From the NCBI RefSeq assembly GCF_036634195.1, contig NZ_JAZIFY010000001.1, positions 5,838,501 through 5,902,500 on the forward strand: a stretch of DNA of 64,000 nucleotides, read 5' to 3'. The stretch is from Streptomyces sp. P9-A4. Its GTDB lineage: Bacteria > Actinomycetota > Actinomycetes > Streptomycetales > Streptomycetaceae. The translations under genes and the position numbers were made by a program. The notes under the pieces are model-generated. The model worked only from the letters and a program-made list of their open reading frames with translations, was not told the origin of the DNA and did no database searches. Below, in pieces: positions 50,491-59,927 of the stretch (position 1 is its first letter; each line of letters opens with the position of its first letter).

Positions 50491-52937
50491 CAGACCAGAA
50501 CCACCCGGACGACGCGTACCACCCGGACGACGCGGGCCCGCCGAACGACGCCTACCACGACGACGACGCGGGCCGGCCGAACGACGCGGGCCGGCCGAAC
50601 GACGCGGGCCGACGGGACGGCCCAGGGCGCCGGGACGACGAGGGCCTGCCGGTCGCCGCCGGGCCGCCCCCGCACACCGGCCGTCCCCTCGGCCCCGACC
50701 ACCCGGACCACCTCACCGCCCCGAACCCGCCGCCCCACCCGTACTACCAGGAGCTGGAGTTCCTCACCCCCCAGGAGGCCCCGGTCCGCTTCGTCGTGCG
50801 GTACGGGGAGGACCGCAGGCCCCCTGACCGGCCCGGGTTCCTGGCGCGCCGGGCGTTCCTGGGGACGGGGGCGGTGCCGGTCCACCAGTACCGACTGGCC
50901 TCGTCCGCGCAGGGCGACCCCGGGACGTACGGGCTGCTTGAGCGCGAGGTGTCGGCCTCCGTCGCCCTCGAACGCCGTTACGGCGGAGCCAGGTTCGGCG
51001 CCGTCCTCACCCGGATCGTCGGCTTCGACCTGACCGCCGCCGAGCCCTTCGTGCTGTACCGGCCGCCGGGCGGACGTCCGCTCACCGACTGGGCGGGCCG
51101 CCTGTCCGCCGAGGGCCAGGAGGCGATCATCGGCCAACTCGCCATGGCCGTACGGCTGCTGGGCGATCTCGATCTCGTCCACCGGGCGATCGCGCCCGAC
51201 ACCGTCCGGTGGGACGGCACCCGGGTGCGGCTCCGCGAACCGTACGCGGCGCTGCGCGCCGGAGAGCCGCGCGACCCCTTCGGCGCCGCCCCCTGGGCGT
51301 CGCCGGAACAGCGTGCGGGGCGCGGTGCCGCCGACCCGCGCGACGACCTTTGGTCCGTCGCGGAGATCGCGTACTACCTGCTCGCGGGCCGTCCCGACCG
51401 GGGCGAGGGGCCGCCCCGCGACCTCGCCGACTTCCGCCGCCTCGCCGCCCTCGAACACAGCGGCCTCTTCTCGCCGCACGCGGCTCAACGGCCGCATCCG
51501 GAGGAGCTGTTGAGGCTGCTCCACGTACCCGATCCGCTCGCCGGCGGGCTCGGTCCCGCCGATCCGCTCGACCGCTGGCGCACCGAGTACGACCACCAGA
51601 TCGCCAGGAAACGCGCGCTGTCCGGAGCGGACCGGCATGGTGTGCGGACGCCCCAGGGAGCCTCCGCGCCCCTACCCGACCCGCGCCCGCCGCGTACCAC
51701 CTTCATCGGCCGGATCTTCGGCGGCGGTGGCTCCGGCGGTGGCTCCGGCGGTGGCGCCGGTGGTGGCGCCGGTGGTGGCTCCGGCGGTGGCGAACCCGAC
51801 CGGTCCTCCCGCCCCGCCGCTTCCCCGCCGCCGCCCGCCCCCGTACCGGATTCGCCCGCGCGGAGCCGGATGTGCCCGCACTGCCTGTTGCCCGTCACCT
51901 ACGACGAACGGCTCCTCGTCACCATCGACGCCAAGGGCACCCGCATCCCGCTGGACCTCAGCGCCGAACACCGGCCGGGCCACCGCACCGACGCCCTCCG
52001 CAAGGCGTACCACCTCTGCCCCCACACGGTGGAGGGCGACGAGGAACACGAACTCCCCGTGCCCTACCTCACCAACGGCGAGCCCCTCACCGTCGCCCTC
52101 GTCGGCAGTTCCTCCGTCGGCAAGACGCACCTCCTCGCCGCGATGCTGGGCGAGGTCGAACTCGGCGGCCTCGAACCGTACGGACTGAAGTGCCGGCCGC
52201 TCAACCCCGAGGCCCACCGCACCTACCTGCGCGAACGGGTGCAGAGCCTCCAGCAGGGGCGGCAGCTCGGCCGAACCGGACAGCAGACCTTCGCCCGGTT
52301 CGCGGACGGTCTGCTCGTCTCGGCGGGCGGCGCCACGCCCCGGCCCGTCGTCTTCTTCGACCTCGCGGGCGAGGACCTCGCCCAGGACAGCGAGGTCGGC
52401 CGCTTCCTCATGGGCGTCGACGCCTTCGTCTTCGTCCTCGACCCCCTGCGCGCGCTGCGGATGCGCTCCCTCGACCCCGTACGGGAACAGAGCGGGCTGC
52501 GGCGGCGCGAACTCGGCGACGAGGCCTTCGCGACCGTGCTCAACCGCATCCCCCGGCAGCGGGGCGGCCTCGTCGCCGCACCGGCCGCGCTCGCCCTCAA
52601 CAAGAGCGACCTCGTCCGCTTCGAGCCCGTCGTCGACCGCTGGCTCGGCCGGGCCCTGCCCGGCCGCCACGACCCCGCCGCGCTCCACGCCGAGAGCCGG
52701 GACGCGTACGCCTTCCTGGCCCAGAACGCCAGCGCCGCCTGGCTCAAGCCCTTCGACGACTGCGCCGACTGCACCCTGCACTTCGTCGCCGCGACCGGCG
52801 GACAGGCGCGCGGCGACCGATTTCCGCACGGGGCCCGGCCGCGCCGGGTCCTCGCGCCGCTGCTGTCGCTCTTCGCCGCGTGCGGCCTGCTGCCCGGGGC
52901 GGAACCCGCGGGAACGAGAGAGGGGATCGACCGATGA
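50487..52937 (+). CDS. Pseudokinase, Zn-ribbon and GTPase fusion
   Basis: The 816-residue protein carries in order: Asp/Pro/Ala repeats (about 1-80); a Ser/Thr-kinase-like fold (about 100-350) whose catalytic loop reads LVHRAIAPDTVRWDG, with HRD turned into HRA and no DFG, hence a pseudokinase; a Gly-rich (GGGS/GGGA) linker; a likely zinc knuckle CPHC ... CPH (about 466-513); and a TRAFAC-type GTPase with P-loop GSSSVGKTH (about 539), switch DxxG as FFDLAGED (about 625) and LNKSDL (NKxD, about 705). The GTPase resembles the DO-GTPase families described next to GAP1 proteins. The next gene encodes such a protein. Confidence 0.8.
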   Translation: MTDQNHPDDAYHPDDAGPPNDAYHDDDAGRPNDAGRPNDAGRRDGPGRRDDEGLPVAAGPPPHTGRPLGPDHPDHLTAPNPPPHPYYQELEFLTPQEAPVRFVVRYGEDRRPPDRPGFLARRAFLGTGAVPVHQYRLASSAQGDPGTYGLLEREVSASVALERRYGGARFGAVLTRIVGFDLTAAEPFVLYRPPGGRPLTDWAGRLSAEGQEAIIGQLAMAVRLLGDLDLVHRAIAPDTVRWDGTRVRLREPYAALRAGEPRDPFGAAPWASPEQRAGRGAADPRDDLWSVAEIAYYLLAGRPDRGEGPPRDLADFRRLAALEHSGLFSPHAAQRPHPEELLRLLHVPDPLAGGLGPADPLDRWRTEYDHQIARKRALSGADRHGVRTPQGASAPLPDPRPPRTTFIGRIFGGGGSGGGSGGGAGGGAGGGSGGGEPDRSSRPAASPPPPAPVPDSPARSRMCPHCLLPVTYDERLLVTIDAKGTRIPLDLSAEHRPGHRTDALRKAYHLCPHTVEGDEEHELPVPYLTNGEPLTVALVGSSSVGKTHLLAAMLGEVELGGLEPYGLKCRPLNPEAHRTYLRERVQSLQQGRQLGRTGQQTFARFADGLLVSAGGATPRPVVFFDLAGEDLAQDSEVGRFLMGVDAFVFVLDPLRALRMRSLDPVREQSGLRRRELGDEAFATVLNRIPRQRGGLVAAPAALALNKSDLVRFEPVVDRWLGRALPGRHDPAALHAESRDAYAFLAQNASAAWLKPFDDCADCTLHFVAATGGQARGDRFPHGARPRRVLAPLLSLFAACGLLPGAEPAGTREGIDR

Positions 52938-55465
52938 CACGGTCGGAGAACGAGGTCGACCAGATCGTCTTCCGCTGGGACAGCGAGAACCTCACCGGCA
53001 GCACCGGCTTCGGGCCGGTCGCCTGGTCCGGGCCCCGCGACGAGGCGGAGACCCTGTTCAGGCTCTCCGCCCCCGTCCTGCGCGCGAGCGGTGAGGAGAC
53101 CCGGCCCGCCCTCGTACGACTCCAGCGGCGCGCCGACGTCATGCTCATCCGGCGCACCCCGTTCACCGAGGCCGACGGCGGGACCTCCGTGCTCTGCCAC
53201 GCCCTCGTCGGCGCGCCCGCGCTGCTCCCGCCCGCCACCTGCCTCGGGCTGCACGCCTGGGACTGGGAGGGTGCGGACCTGAACGCCGCCGAGGTGCGCG
53301 GCCCGCTCCCGGTCGTCCCCGAGGCCGCCCTCGTCCGGGCGTCCAGCCGAGGACAGGGCGAACTCGACCGGGCCCTGGCGCACGTCACCGACGAACTCAC
53401 GGGTACGGTCGCCGAGTTGCTCCGCCACCCCGAGGAACGCTTCACCGTCCTCGACGAACGGGGCGACAGCGCCGGCCTCGTCCTCTGGGGACTCCACGGC
53501 ATGTTCGGCGAGGTCGCCGACCGCCGGTGGACCTTCGCCACCCACGACACCGCCGAACTCCCCGCCCTCCGCTTCGTGTTCGTGGGCCGCTGGTCGGGCG
53601 CCGCGAGCCGCAACACCGAACGCCGCCGCGTCGACCCGCGCGAGCGTTTCGGCGACCGGGCGGAGGAGATCGCGGCGCGCCTGGTCGCCCACCACGTGCG
53701 GGGGGCGGTGGCGGGGGAGGGCGACGAGTACGCGGTCGGCAGCGCGCTCCACACCGCCGGGTCCGCCCGCCGCGGCCCCCTCCTGGAGACGGCCGCGCGG
53801 GCACTCGACGCGCTGGACGCCCGGGGTGGCGGCGGCGGTCCGGGGACGCTGCCCGCGCCGGACCTCCGGGGTGGCGGCGGCCCGGGGACGCGGCCCGCGC
53901 CGGGGGCCGTAGCCCCGCGTGCACCGGGCTCAGGGACCTGGGAGGAGGAGTTTCCCATCCAGGATCCGCCGCCCGTACGGGGCAGGAAGGGCACGGTACG
54001 GGGGTGGCTGACCTCGGGGTCCCGTACGGGGGAGCCGGGGGCGCGCGGGGGGCGGCGGGGCGGCGACGACCGGGACCGTGACCGGGGCTGGGACCGGGAC
54101 GGCGACGGGGGCGTCGAGGCGAGGGTCCCCGGAGCCGTCACCGGAACGGGCCCGTGGGAGTGCCCGGACCTGTGGTTCCGCCCGGAGAGCCTGGAGACGG
54201 CGGACCGGGACGGGGCAGCGGGCCGGGGCGGGGTGACCGATCGGGACCGAACCCCCGACCCGTACGGGGAGCCCGGCGCGGCAGACGGGACCGCGCCGGT
54301 CGGCTCGGGCCGCGAGGTCGGCTCGGATCGGGACGACGGCCCGGGATGGCAGGACGGCCCGGGGTGGACGGACGGCCTCGGTCGGCCGGGCGGCGGGGTG
54401 GGGCCCGGCGGCCCGTCGCCGTCGCCGCCCCATGGGCAGCAGCTCGCGAACGGGCAGGACCGACCGGGCAGCGCTCGGCGGCCTGAGGCTCCGGCCAGGC
54501 CTGAGGCTCCGGCCAGGCCTGAGGCACCGGCCGGGCCTGAGGCTCCGGCCAGGTCTGAGGCACCGGCCGGGCCGGAGCGGCCCGTTGCCCCCGAGCCTGT
54601 GATCCCCGAGCCCGTTGTCCCCGAGCCCGAGGGCTCCCACCACACCCCCTCCGAGCCCCCCGCCCCCGACGGCGACCCCTACGCCCGCCCCTTCCTCCCC
54701 CCGAACGTTCCCCAGTGGACCGGGCCCGCTGCCTCGGGCCGGCGTGCGGTCCGGAGTCGGGTGCGGGGTCGTGAGCGGGAGGTCGAGAGCGGGCTCGTGC
54801 ACAAGCTGCCGACCGCCCGAGGCGCGCTGGAGGCCCGTGTTCTCGTCGAGCGGGCCGGCAGCCGCGAGCTGCTGGACGCGCTGCGCCGCGCGCAGGCGTA
54901 CGAGATCCTCACCGTCCTCCTCGGAGAGGTCGCACGCCGACTGCCGTCCTGGGGTCACCCGTTGCGCAGGGAGCTGTGCGAGGTGGTCCTCGGGCGGGAC
55001 CTCTGGGCGGTCAGGCCGCCGGGCGCGGACGCCGATCCGTCGGACCCGCCGCCGTCGCTCCGCGCGGCCAACGCGGCCGAGCTGCACCGTTGGGCCGTCC
55101 GCCCCCTCCTGGGCGCCGGCGACGCACCGGTCGGCACGGTCGCCGCGCTGCTCTCCCGGCTCCGTACGAGCCCGGTGCCGTCCGCCCGCGAGACCTTCTG
55201 GCTGATCGTGGACCGTGAGCGGCCGGGCCTCCCGGACACGGTCTGGCTCGCGCTCCTCAAGGAGGCGTACGGGGTGCCCCGTACGGGAGCCCCGGGCCCG
55301 AGGTCCGGGTCCGGGGCGTCGAACCGGGCCGGCTCGGACGGTTCGTTCGGCCGGAACGACTCCGACGACCCCGACAACGGCTACACCCGGCGGTTCCTGA
55401 ACTGCGTCGGGCTTCTCCTCGGCGGCCTGGTGATCACGATCCTCCTGGTGGCCGTACTGACCTGA
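52934..55465 (+). CDS. GAP1-like GTPase-associated protein, C-terminally membrane-anchored
   Basis: The 843-residue protein has a structured N-terminal region (about 1-290) containing [23 protein letters not shown] and [38 protein letters not shown], which I match from memory to GTPase-associated protein 1 (GAP1-N2/M). About 350 residues of low-complexity linker with PEAPAR repeats follow, then a helical domain (about 610-770) and a final membrane helix ([23 protein letters not shown]) at the very C-terminus. The ATG overlaps the GTPase stop. It is the last gene of the operon and would hold the GTPase module at the membrane. Confidence 0.75.
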   Translation: MTRSENEVDQIVFRWDSENLTGSTGFGPVAWSGPRDEAETLFRLSAPVLRASGEETRPALVRLQRRADVMLIRRTPFTEADGGTSVLCHALVGAPALLPPATCLGLHAWDWEGADLNAAEVRGPLPVVPEAALVRASSRGQGELDRALAHVTDELTGTVAELLRHPEERFTVLDERGDSAGLVLWGLHGMFGEVADRRWTFATHDTAELPALRFVFVGRWSGAASRNTERRRVDPRERFGDRAEEIAARLVAHHVRGAVAGEGDEYAVGSALHTAGSARRGPLLETAARALDALDARGGGGGPGTLPAPDLRGGGGPGTRPAPGAVAPRAPGSGTWEEEFPIQDPPPVRGRKGTVRGWLTSGSRTGEPGARGGRRGGDDRDRDRGWDRDGDGGVEARVPGAVTGTGPWECPDLWFRPESLETADRDGAAGRGGVTDRDRTPDPYGEPGAADGTAPVGSGREVGSDRDDGPGWQDGPGWTDGLGRPGGGVGPGGPSPSPPHGQQLANGQDRPGSARRPEAPARPEAPARPEAPAGPEAPARSEAPAGPERPVAPEPVIPEPVVPEPEGSHHTPSEPPAPDGDPYARPFLPPNVPQWTGPAASGRRAVRSRVRGREREVESGLVHKLPTARGALEARVLVERAGSRELLDALRRAQAYEILTVLLGEVARRLPSWGHPLRRELCEVVLGRDLWAVRPPGADADPSDPPPSLRAANAAELHRWAVRPLLGAGDAPVGTVAALLSRLRTSPVPSARETFWLIVDRERPGLPDTVWLALLKEAYGVPRTGAPGPRSGSGASNRAGSDGSFGRNDSDDPDNGYTRRFLNCVGLLLGGLVITILLVAVLT
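54482..54571 (+). repeat. 18-bp tandem repeat coding Arg/Gly-Pro-Glu-Ala-Pro-Ala
   Basis: Five near-identical 18-bp units (CCTGAGGCTCCGGCCAGG and variants) encode a hexapeptide linker inside the GAP1-like protein. The unit is in frame, so copy-number change would only alter linker length. Confidence 0.85.
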
Positions 55466-55557
55466 CCCCCCGTACCGAACCGACCCCCGACCCGACCCGA
55501 CCCCCGACCCGACCCGAAACGCGGGCCCCGGCCGCCCCGCTCCGTCAGGATGGACGT

Positions 55558-56790
55558 ATGGGATTCCATGTCGACTCCGAGACCGGGCGGCTGCGCCGCG
55601 TCATCCTGCACCGGCCCGATCTGGAGCTGAAGCGGCTCACCCCGACCAACAAGGACGCCCTGCTCTTCGACGACGTGCTGTGGGTGCGCAGGGCCCGGCA
55701 GGAGCACGACGGTTTCGCGGACGTGCTGCGCGACCGGGGCGTGGAGGTCCACCTCTTCGGCGACCTGCTCAGCGAGTCGCTCGACGTGCCGGCGGCCCGC
55801 TCGCTCGTCCTCGACCGGGTCTTCGACGAGAAGGAGTACGGTCCGCTCGCCGCCGACCACCTCCGGGCCGCGTTCGACTCGCTGGACGCGGGCGCGCTGG
55901 CGGAGGCGCTGGTCGGCGGGATGACGAAGCGGGAGTTCCTGGCGGCGCACCGGGAGCCGACCTCGGTGCGGTTCCACGCGCTGGACCTGGACGACTTCGT
56001 GCTCGGGCCGCTGCCGAACCACCTGTTCACCCGGGACACCTCGGCCTGGATCTACGACGGCGTCTCGATCAACGCGATGCGCTGGCCCGCCCGGCAGCGC
56101 GAGACCGTGCACTTCGAGGCGATCTACAAGCACCATCCCCTCTTCACGGGCGCCGAGGCGGGCACGTTCCACACCTGGTCGGAGGGGCAGGCCGACTACC
56201 CGTCGACCATCGAGGGCGGGGACGTCCTGGTCATCGGGAACGGTGCCGTGCTGATCGGGATGAGCGAGCGGACGACCCCGCAGGCGGTGGAGATGCTGGC
56301 CCGGGGCATGTTCGCGGCCGGTTCGGCGCGCACGATCATCGCGCTGGACATGCCGAAGCGGCGGGCGTTCATGCACCTGGACACGGTGATGACGATGGTC
56401 GCCAAGGACACGTTCACGCAGTACGCGGGGCTCGGGATGCTCCGCTCGTACACGATCGAACCGGGGGACGCGGGTCAGTCCCTGCGGGTGACCGACCACC
56501 CGCCGGAGCAGATGCACAGCGCCATCGCGGCGGCGCTGGGACTCCAGGACATCCGGGTGCTGACGGCGACGCAGGACGTGCACGCGGCGGAGCGCGAGCA
56601 GTGGGACGACGGGTGCAACGTGCTCGCGGTGGAGCCCGGGGTGGTCGTCGCGTACGAGCGGAACGTCACCACGAACACGCACCTGCGCAAGCAGGGCATC
56701 GAGGTGATCGAGATCCCGGGCAGCGAGCTGGGCCGGGGGAGGGGCGGCCCGCGCTGCATGAGCTGCCCGGTGGAGCGGGACGCGGCCTGA
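55558..56790 (+). CDS. arcA: Arginine deiminase
   Basis: The 410-residue protein converts L-arginine to citrulline and ammonia. Family hallmarks are [20 protein letters not shown], the catalytic His in [11 protein letters not shown], and the nucleophile Cys 400 in GGPRCMSCP near the C-terminus (usual length about 410-418). The ornithine carbamoyltransferase gene follows after 133 bp, and a permease comes next, forming a catabolic ADI set; carbamate kinase (arcC) is not in the window. The last six codons and the stop are duplicated downstream. Confidence 0.95.
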   Translation: MGFHVDSETGRLRRVILHRPDLELKRLTPTNKDALLFDDVLWVRRARQEHDGFADVLRDRGVEVHLFGDLLSESLDVPAARSLVLDRVFDEKEYGPLAADHLRAAFDSLDAGALAEALVGGMTKREFLAAHREPTSVRFHALDLDDFVLGPLPNHLFTRDTSAWIYDGVSINAMRWPARQRETVHFEAIYKHHPLFTGAEAGTFHTWSEGQADYPSTIEGGDVLVIGNGAVLIGMSERTTPQAVEMLARGMFAAGSARTIIALDMPKRRAFMHLDTVMTMVAKDTFTQYAGLGMLRSYTIEPGDAGQSLRVTDHPPEQMHSAIAAALGLQDIRVLTATQDVHAAEREQWDDGCNVLAVEPGVVVAYERNVTTNTHLRKQGIEVIEIPGSELGRGRGGPRCMSCPVERDAA

Positions 56791-56822
56791 CGGGGTCCCC
56801 TGTGGAGCGGGACGCGGCCTGA
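56770..56822 (+). repeat. 21-bp direct repeat duplicating the end of arcA
   Basis: The 21 bases coding Val-Glu-Arg-Asp-Ala-Ala-stop (56770-56790) recur exactly at 56802-56822, 32 bp downstream. The second copy is outside any gene. A recent short tandem duplication is the simplest explanation. Confidence 0.9.
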
Positions 56823-56855
56823 ACATCGGACAGGCGGGGGCTGTATATAAATGTT

Positions 56856-56873
56856 GAAGTGTGTATACACTTC
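56856..56873. promoter_or_regulatory. 18-bp palindrome in the arcA-arcB space
   Basis: GAAGTGTGTATACACTTC has perfect 7-bp arms (GAAGTGT/ACACTTC) around GTAT. It lies in the most AT-rich stretch of the region, next to TATATAAATG, which could be a -10 element. It is 50 bp before the ornithine carbamoyltransferase ATG and is a likely operator. ArgR is a natural candidate, but the sequence is not a clear ARG box. Confidence 0.55.
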
Positions 56874-56923
56874 CAACGTCCCCGATCGCCGTCCCTCGAC
56901 CCGTACCCCCAGGAGCGCGTCCC

Positions 56924-57937
56924 ATGGCCACAGACCTCATCGGCCGCCACTTCCTCAAGGAGCTGGACTTCACCGCCGAGGAGTTCCGCGCCCTGGTCGC
57001 GCTCTCCGCCGAGCTCAAGGCCGCCAAGAAGGCGGGCGCCGAGGTCCAGCGGCTGCGCGGCAGGAACATCGCCCTGATCTTCGAGAAGACCTCGACCCGC
57101 ACCCGCTGCGCCTTCGAGGTCGCCGCCGCCGACCAGGGCGCCTCCACCACCTATCTGGACCCCGCCGGTTCCCAGATGGGCCACAAGGAGTCGGTCAAGG
57201 ACACCGCCCGCGTCCTCGGCCGGATGTTCGACGGCATCGAGTACCGGGGCGACGGCCAGGCCGTGGTCGAGGAGCTCGCCGCCTTCGCCGGCGTCCCCGT
57301 CTTCAACGGGCTGACCGACGACTGGCACCCCACGCAGATGCTCGCCGACGTGCTCACCATGACCGAGCACACCGACAAGCCGCTGGAGACCATCGCCTTC
57401 GCCTACCTCGGCGACGCCCGCTTCAACATGGGCAACTCCTACCTGGTCACCGGCGCCCTGCTCGGCATGGACGTGCGGATCGTGGCCCCGGAGGCGTACT
57501 GGCCGGCCGCGGAGATCGTCGACCGGGCCCGCAAGCTGGCCGAGACCAGCGGGGCCACGGTCACCCTCACCGAGGACGTGGCGGACGGGGTCCGGGGCGC
57601 CGACTTCGTCGCCACCGACGTGTGGGTCTCCATGGGTGAGCCCAAGGAGGTGTGGGACGAGCGGATCGCCGCCCTCGGCCCGTACTCCGTGACCATGGAC
57701 GTGCTGCGCGCCACCGGGAACCCGGACGTCAAGTTCCTGCACTGCCTGCCGGCCTTCCACGACCTGGGCACGGCCGTCGGCCGGGACATCCACGCCCGGC
57801 ACGGCCTGACCGAGCTGGAGGTCTCCGACGAGGTCTTCGAGTCGGCGCACTCGGTCGTCTTCGACGAGGCGGAGAACCGGATGCACACGATCAAGGCCGT
57901 CATGGTCGCGACGCTCGCCGGTCCGGCGACCGAATAG
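56924..57937 (+). CDS. argF: Ornithine carbamoyltransferase
   Basis: The 337-residue enzyme has the carbamoyl-phosphate motif STRTR (57-61), [14 protein letters not shown], the ornithine-binding SMG segment and HCLPAFH (about 270), all intact. Next to arcA it probably works in the catabolic direction (citrulline plus phosphate to ornithine and carbamoyl phosphate, arcB role), although the anabolic role cannot be excluded by sequence. AGGAG lies 8 nt before ATG 56924. The upstream palindrome suggests separate control from arcA. Confidence 0.95.
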   Translation: MATDLIGRHFLKELDFTAEEFRALVALSAELKAAKKAGAEVQRLRGRNIALIFEKTSTRTRCAFEVAAADQGASTTYLDPAGSQMGHKESVKDTARVLGRMFDGIEYRGDGQAVVEELAAFAGVPVFNGLTDDWHPTQMLADVLTMTEHTDKPLETIAFAYLGDARFNMGNSYLVTGALLGMDVRIVAPEAYWPAAEIVDRARKLAETSGATVTLTEDVADGVRGADFVATDVWVSMGEPKEVWDERIAALGPYSVTMDVLRATGNPDVKFLHCLPAFHDLGTAVGRDIHARHGLTELEVSDEVFESAHSVVFDEAENRMHTIKAVMVATLAGPATE

Positions 57938-57990
57938 TATTACGCCCGATTGGGTGAATATGCGTAGTGCGGTTTACGATCGCACGATTC

Positions 57991-58024
57991 AGGGGGGTCC
58001 GGGCGCACATGCTCGGACCCCCCT
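57991..58024 (+). terminator. Perfect 11-bp hairpin after argF/arcB
   Basis: AGGGGGGTCCG (57991-58001) pairs fully with CGGACCCCCCT (58014-58024) around a 12-nt loop. It lies 53 bp after the carbamoyltransferase stop and 33 bp before the permease start, so it is a terminator or an attenuator in the permease leader. Confidence 0.7.
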
Positions 58025-58057
58025 CACACATGCACGACCAGAGACGAGAACCACCGC

Positions 58058-59488
58058 ATGACCTCGCGGATCAAGACCCCGCAGCAACTCCTCGCCGAAT
58101 CCGGCGCCGACCTCGAAGGCCACGGCCTCAAGCGCACCATGGGCCTCTTCCAGCTCGTGTGCTTCGGCGTCGGCGCGATCGTCGGCACCGGCATCTTCGT
58201 CGGCCTCTCCGACAGCGTCGCCGAGGCGGGCCCCGCGGTCGTCGTCTCCTTCGTGCTCGCCGCCATCACCTGCATCTTCACCGCCTTCTCCTTCGCGGAG
58301 CTGGGCGGCGCGATCCCGGTCTCCGGCTCCTCCTACTCCTTCGCCTACGCGAGCCTCGGCGAGCGCACCGCCTTCCTCGTCGGCTGGTGCCTCCTCCTCG
58401 AATACGGCGTCTCCGTCTCCGCGGTCGCCGTCGGCTGGAGCCAGTACCTCAACGAGCTGCTCGACAGCCTGACCGGCTGGCAGCTGCCCACCGCGCTCTC
58501 CGCCGGACCGGCCGACGGCGGGGTGGTCAACCTGCCGGCCGTGGTCGTCATCCTGCTCGCCGCGACCCTGCTGGTGCGCGGGGTCAGGGAGAGCGCGCGG
58601 GCGACCGCCGCCATGGCGATCCTCAAGATCGGCATCCTGATCGTCTTCTGCGCCATCGGCTTCTCGGCCTTCCAGGCCGGTCACCTGTCGCCGTTCGCCA
58701 CGGACGGCCTCGGCGGGATCACCGCGGGCGCCTCGGTGGCCTTCTTCTCGTACATCGGCTTCGACGCGATCACCACGGCCGGTGAAGAGGTGAAGAACCC
58801 GCGCCGGAACATCCCGATCGCCATCCTCGTCTGCATCGGGATCGTCACCCTGCTGTACTGCGCCGTCGCGCTCTCCGCGATCGGGGCCCTCGGCGCCGAC
58901 GCCGTCGCCGACCAGCCGGCCGCGCTCTCGCTCGTCGTCGACCAGGTCACCGGGTCGTCCGTCGGCGGCGGGATCATCGCCTTCGGCGCGGTCGTCGCCA
59001 TCGCGTCCGTCGTCCTCGCGGTGATGTACGGGCAGACCCGCATCCTGATGTCGATGTCCCGCGACGGCCTGGTGCCCCGGGTCTTCGAGCGGGTCTCGCC
59101 GAAGTCCGCGACCCCGGTCGCCAACACCTGGATCGTGGCCGCCGTCTTCGCCGTCCCCGCGGCCTTCGCCTCGCTCGACGTGGTCGTCAGCCTGACCACG
59201 ATCGGCACGCTCGCCATCATGGCGGTCGTCAACCTCGCGGTGATGGTGCTGCGCCGCCGCGATCCCGAGCTGCCGCGCTCCTTCCGGGTGCCGCTCTTCC
59301 CGCTCAGCCCGATCCTCGGGATCGGCTTCTGCCTCTATCTGATCTGGGGCACCGGCTGGACGACCTGGGTGCAGTTCGCGGGATTCCTGGTCGTCGGCAC
59401 GCTGGTGTACGCGCTGTACGGTCGGCGCCACTCGCGCCTGGTCACGGCTCCGAGCGAGGGCGCTGCGACGGGATCCCCGGGAGCGTGA
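58058..59488 (+). CDS. APC-family amino-acid permease (cationic amino-acid transporter type)
   Basis: The 476-residue protein has about 12 membrane helices. The first contains the APC unwound motif GVGAIVGTGIFVGL, and the second-strand signature SFAELGGAIPVSGSSYSFAY is present. SYIGFDAITTAGEEVKNPRRNIPIAIL is characteristic of the CAT/YfnA-like subgroup. Position after arginine deiminase and ornithine carbamoyltransferase suggests arginine or ornithine transport. Its 3' end overlaps the convergent ATPase gene by 47 bp. Confidence 0.92.
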   Translation: MTSRIKTPQQLLAESGADLEGHGLKRTMGLFQLVCFGVGAIVGTGIFVGLSDSVAEAGPAVVVSFVLAAITCIFTAFSFAELGGAIPVSGSSYSFAYASLGERTAFLVGWCLLLEYGVSVSAVAVGWSQYLNELLDSLTGWQLPTALSAGPADGGVVNLPAVVVILLAATLLVRGVRESARATAAMAILKIGILIVFCAIGFSAFQAGHLSPFATDGLGGITAGASVAFFSYIGFDAITTAGEEVKNPRRNIPIAILVCIGIVTLLYCAVALSAIGALGADAVADQPAALSLVVDQVTGSSVGGGIIAFGAVVAIASVVLAVMYGQTRILMSMSRDGLVPRVFERVSPKSATPVANTWIVAAVFAVPAAFASLDVVVSLTTIGTLAIMAVVNLAVMVLRRRDPELPRSFRVPLFPLSPILGIGFCLYLIWGTGWTTWVQFAGFLVVGTLVYALYGRRHSRLVTAPSEGAATGSPGA

Positions 59489-59927
59489 ACCAGACCGCCT
59501 TGCCGTGCGCGGTGGGGCGGTGTCCGCAGTCGCTGCTGAGCGCCCGGATGAGGAGGAGGCCCCGGCCGTGCTCCTGCCAGGGGTCGACCTCGGTCTCCGG
59601 GTCGGGGCAGACGAGCTGACCGGGGCGGGCGGGCTCGGAGTCGTGGACCTCGATCTGGCAGCCGCCGGGCGGCGAGAACAGCTCGACGACCAGCTCGATG
59701 GGGCCCCGGCCCGCGGTGTGCTCGACGGCGTTGGCGACCAGCTCGGCGGTGAGCAGCTCCGCCGTGTCGCCGTCGGGGCGGCCGGCGGACTCGGGGTCGA
59801 TGTCGATGTCGGTGAGGGCGGTACGGATCAGGGCGCGGGCGATCGGCACGGCGGCGGTCGTGTGGGGCAGCTCGATACGCCAGGAGGCGGCCGGTCCGCC
59901 GACGGTGGGGCGGGTGGCTTCGTGCAT
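59442..59927 (-). CDS. HATPase_c anti-sigma-type ATP-binding protein
   Basis: The 161-residue protein has a single HATPase domain: N box ELLTAELVANAVEHTAG, a degenerate G1 box (VHDSEPARP) and G2 box EHGRGLLLIRALSSDCGHR. This is the RsbW/SpoIIAB-like single-domain type that streptomycetes carry in dozens of copies. It probably acts as an anti-sigma or switch kinase; no partner is adjacent. ATG 59927 has GGGAG 8 nt upstream. The last 15 codons run antiparallel through the end of the permease gene. The 294 bp upstream to the next gene hold only weak dyads. Confidence 0.9.
   Translation of the reverse strand: MHEATRPTVGGPAASWRIELPHTTAAVPIARALIRTALTDIDIDPESAGRPDGDTAELLTAELVANAVEHTAGRGPIELVVELFSPPGGCQIEVHDSEPARPGQLVCPDPETEVDPWQEHGRGLLLIRALSSDCGHRPTAHGKAVWFTLPGIPSQRPRSEP

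Noticed and set aside
56856..56923. Start of argF upstream of 56924 (in-frame codons from 56861)
   Set aside because: It would place the start inside the operator palindrome. AGGAG is correctly spaced for ATG 56924, and homologues begin MATDLxGRHFLK-like.
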